DNA from: JAAXHH01 sp965248395 | Lineage (GTDB): Bacteria; JAAXHH01 | Direction of reading: 5' to 3' | Length of the DNA: 64,000 nucleotides | Assembly (NCBI GenBank): GCA_965248395.1 | Contig: OZ252103.1 | Location: 2,914,001-2,978,000 of the forward strand | Shown: positions 63,738 through 64,000 of the stretch, in pieces | Layout of the letters: each line of letters opens with the position of its first letter | Position numbering within the stretch: position 1 is the first letter of the stretch | The notes under the pieces: generated by a model | Told to the model about the DNA's origin: nothing | Seen by the model: the letters and a program-made list of their open reading frames with translations, nothing else | The model's database searches: none | Made by a program: the position numbers and the translations under genes

Positions 63738-64000
63738 TCAATTCAACGCTTTACCACCATTTGGATTGGAATCCATATCATCAGTAGATGGACGTTGTTT
63801 CTCGTCACTGTCGTCCGAGTCCTGGCCACCTGAGGTCTCGCCATTAGTTTCCGACTTATTTTCGGGAGAGTCCGGTGAACCGTCTTCTTCCGTTTCCACT
63901 TTATCCTCTTCCGCATCTTTCGCACGATCGGGGTCAGTCGCTCCGCTCCGGTCCGCTTCACTGGCATCTTCCTCCGGCTCCTCCGAGTAACCCATCTCCG
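63738..64000 (-). CDS. Acidic, low-complexity C-terminus of a protein running off the right edge
   Basis: The frame is open to the window edge and reads GYSEEPEEDASEADRSGA, then TEEDGSPDSPENKSETNG, ending NPNGGKALN. It is rich in Glu, Asp and Ser and looks disordered. An ATG at 63995 exists but there is no room to judge a ribosome-binding site, so this is probably the tail of a longer protein. It lies 210 nt upstream of the nuclease-like gene on the same strand. Confidence 0.45.
   Translation of the reverse strand, partial: EMGYSEEPEEDASEADRSGATDPDRAKDAEEDKVETEEDGSPDSPENKSETNGETSGGQDSDDSDEKQRPSTDDMDSNPNGGKALN

Overview
The window reads as bacterial chromosome, most likely from an uncultured Gram-negative lineage. 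Evidence for the envelope type: a TonB-dependent receptor, several lipoprotein signal peptides, a small outer-membrane-barrel-like protein and TatA. The mix of PhyH-family dioxygenases, a mandelate-racemase-type enolase, a TPR/FG-GAP/UnbV protein, a bacillithiol-type YtxJ and plant-type LRR lipoproteins resembles Latescibacterota, Gemmatimonadota or Poribacteria-like marine and soil genomes. That placement is inference from gene content only.

Layout. 1-3.1 kb: minus-strand PQQ-type sugar dehydrogenase leading into mutL (cut by the left edge), then a divergent EpmA-like lysyl ligase and a zinc alcohol dehydrogenase. 4.2-13.5 kb: a minus-strand block with a 1199-residue TPR/FG-GAP/UnbV lipoprotein, a tightly packed set (PhyH dioxygenase, enolase-superfamily dehydratase, RecF-like ATPase, PurO-like IMP cyclohydrolase) and an alanine-aminotransferase-like enzyme.

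13.5-38.7 kb is an accessory surface-protein island, visibly more A/T-rich than its flanks. It holds four paralogous modular lipoproteins that share the leader motif C-G-x-x-S-P-T and Big_2 Ig-like domains. They differ in their middle: tandem 285-bp cadherin-like repeats, ten CARDB repeats, or blocks of plant-type LRRs each with its own N-cap and Cys C-cap. Three of the four end in the same C-terminal domain carrying a metzincin-like zinc motif (HExGHNLxLxH, then LMSYC). An intact-looking IS5-family element (17317-18548, TTAA target duplication) sits between copies 1 and 2. Three small envelope genes lie between copies 2 and 3. The island carries five visible coding lesions: a 4-nt deletion, a 1-nt frameshift just before the zinc motif of copy 4, and in-frame TAG, TGA and TAA stops. 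It looks like a surface repertoire under decay or variation. This island is the main candidate for something new.

38.9-53.7 kb returns to ordinary genes: NHL-repeat protein, HupE/UreJ-like membrane protein, TatA, then a plus-strand run that may handle C2/C3 acids (glycerate 2-kinase, PhyH dioxygenase, GlcD-GlcF-type fusion oxidase, DUF1028 protein, MFS exporter), a frameshifted ytxJ, a DAO-type flavoenzyme, mutY, and convergent recA. 54-61.8 kb: TPR lipoprotein, an unknown protein, an oxygenase remnant, an AGCS amino-acid symporter and a TonB-dependent receptor. 62.1-64 kb: a PD-(D/E)XK-like nuclease and an acidic-tailed partial protein that runs off the right edge.

No rRNA, tRNA or CRISPR array was recognised. 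All calls come from reading the sequence and translations; no database search was run.
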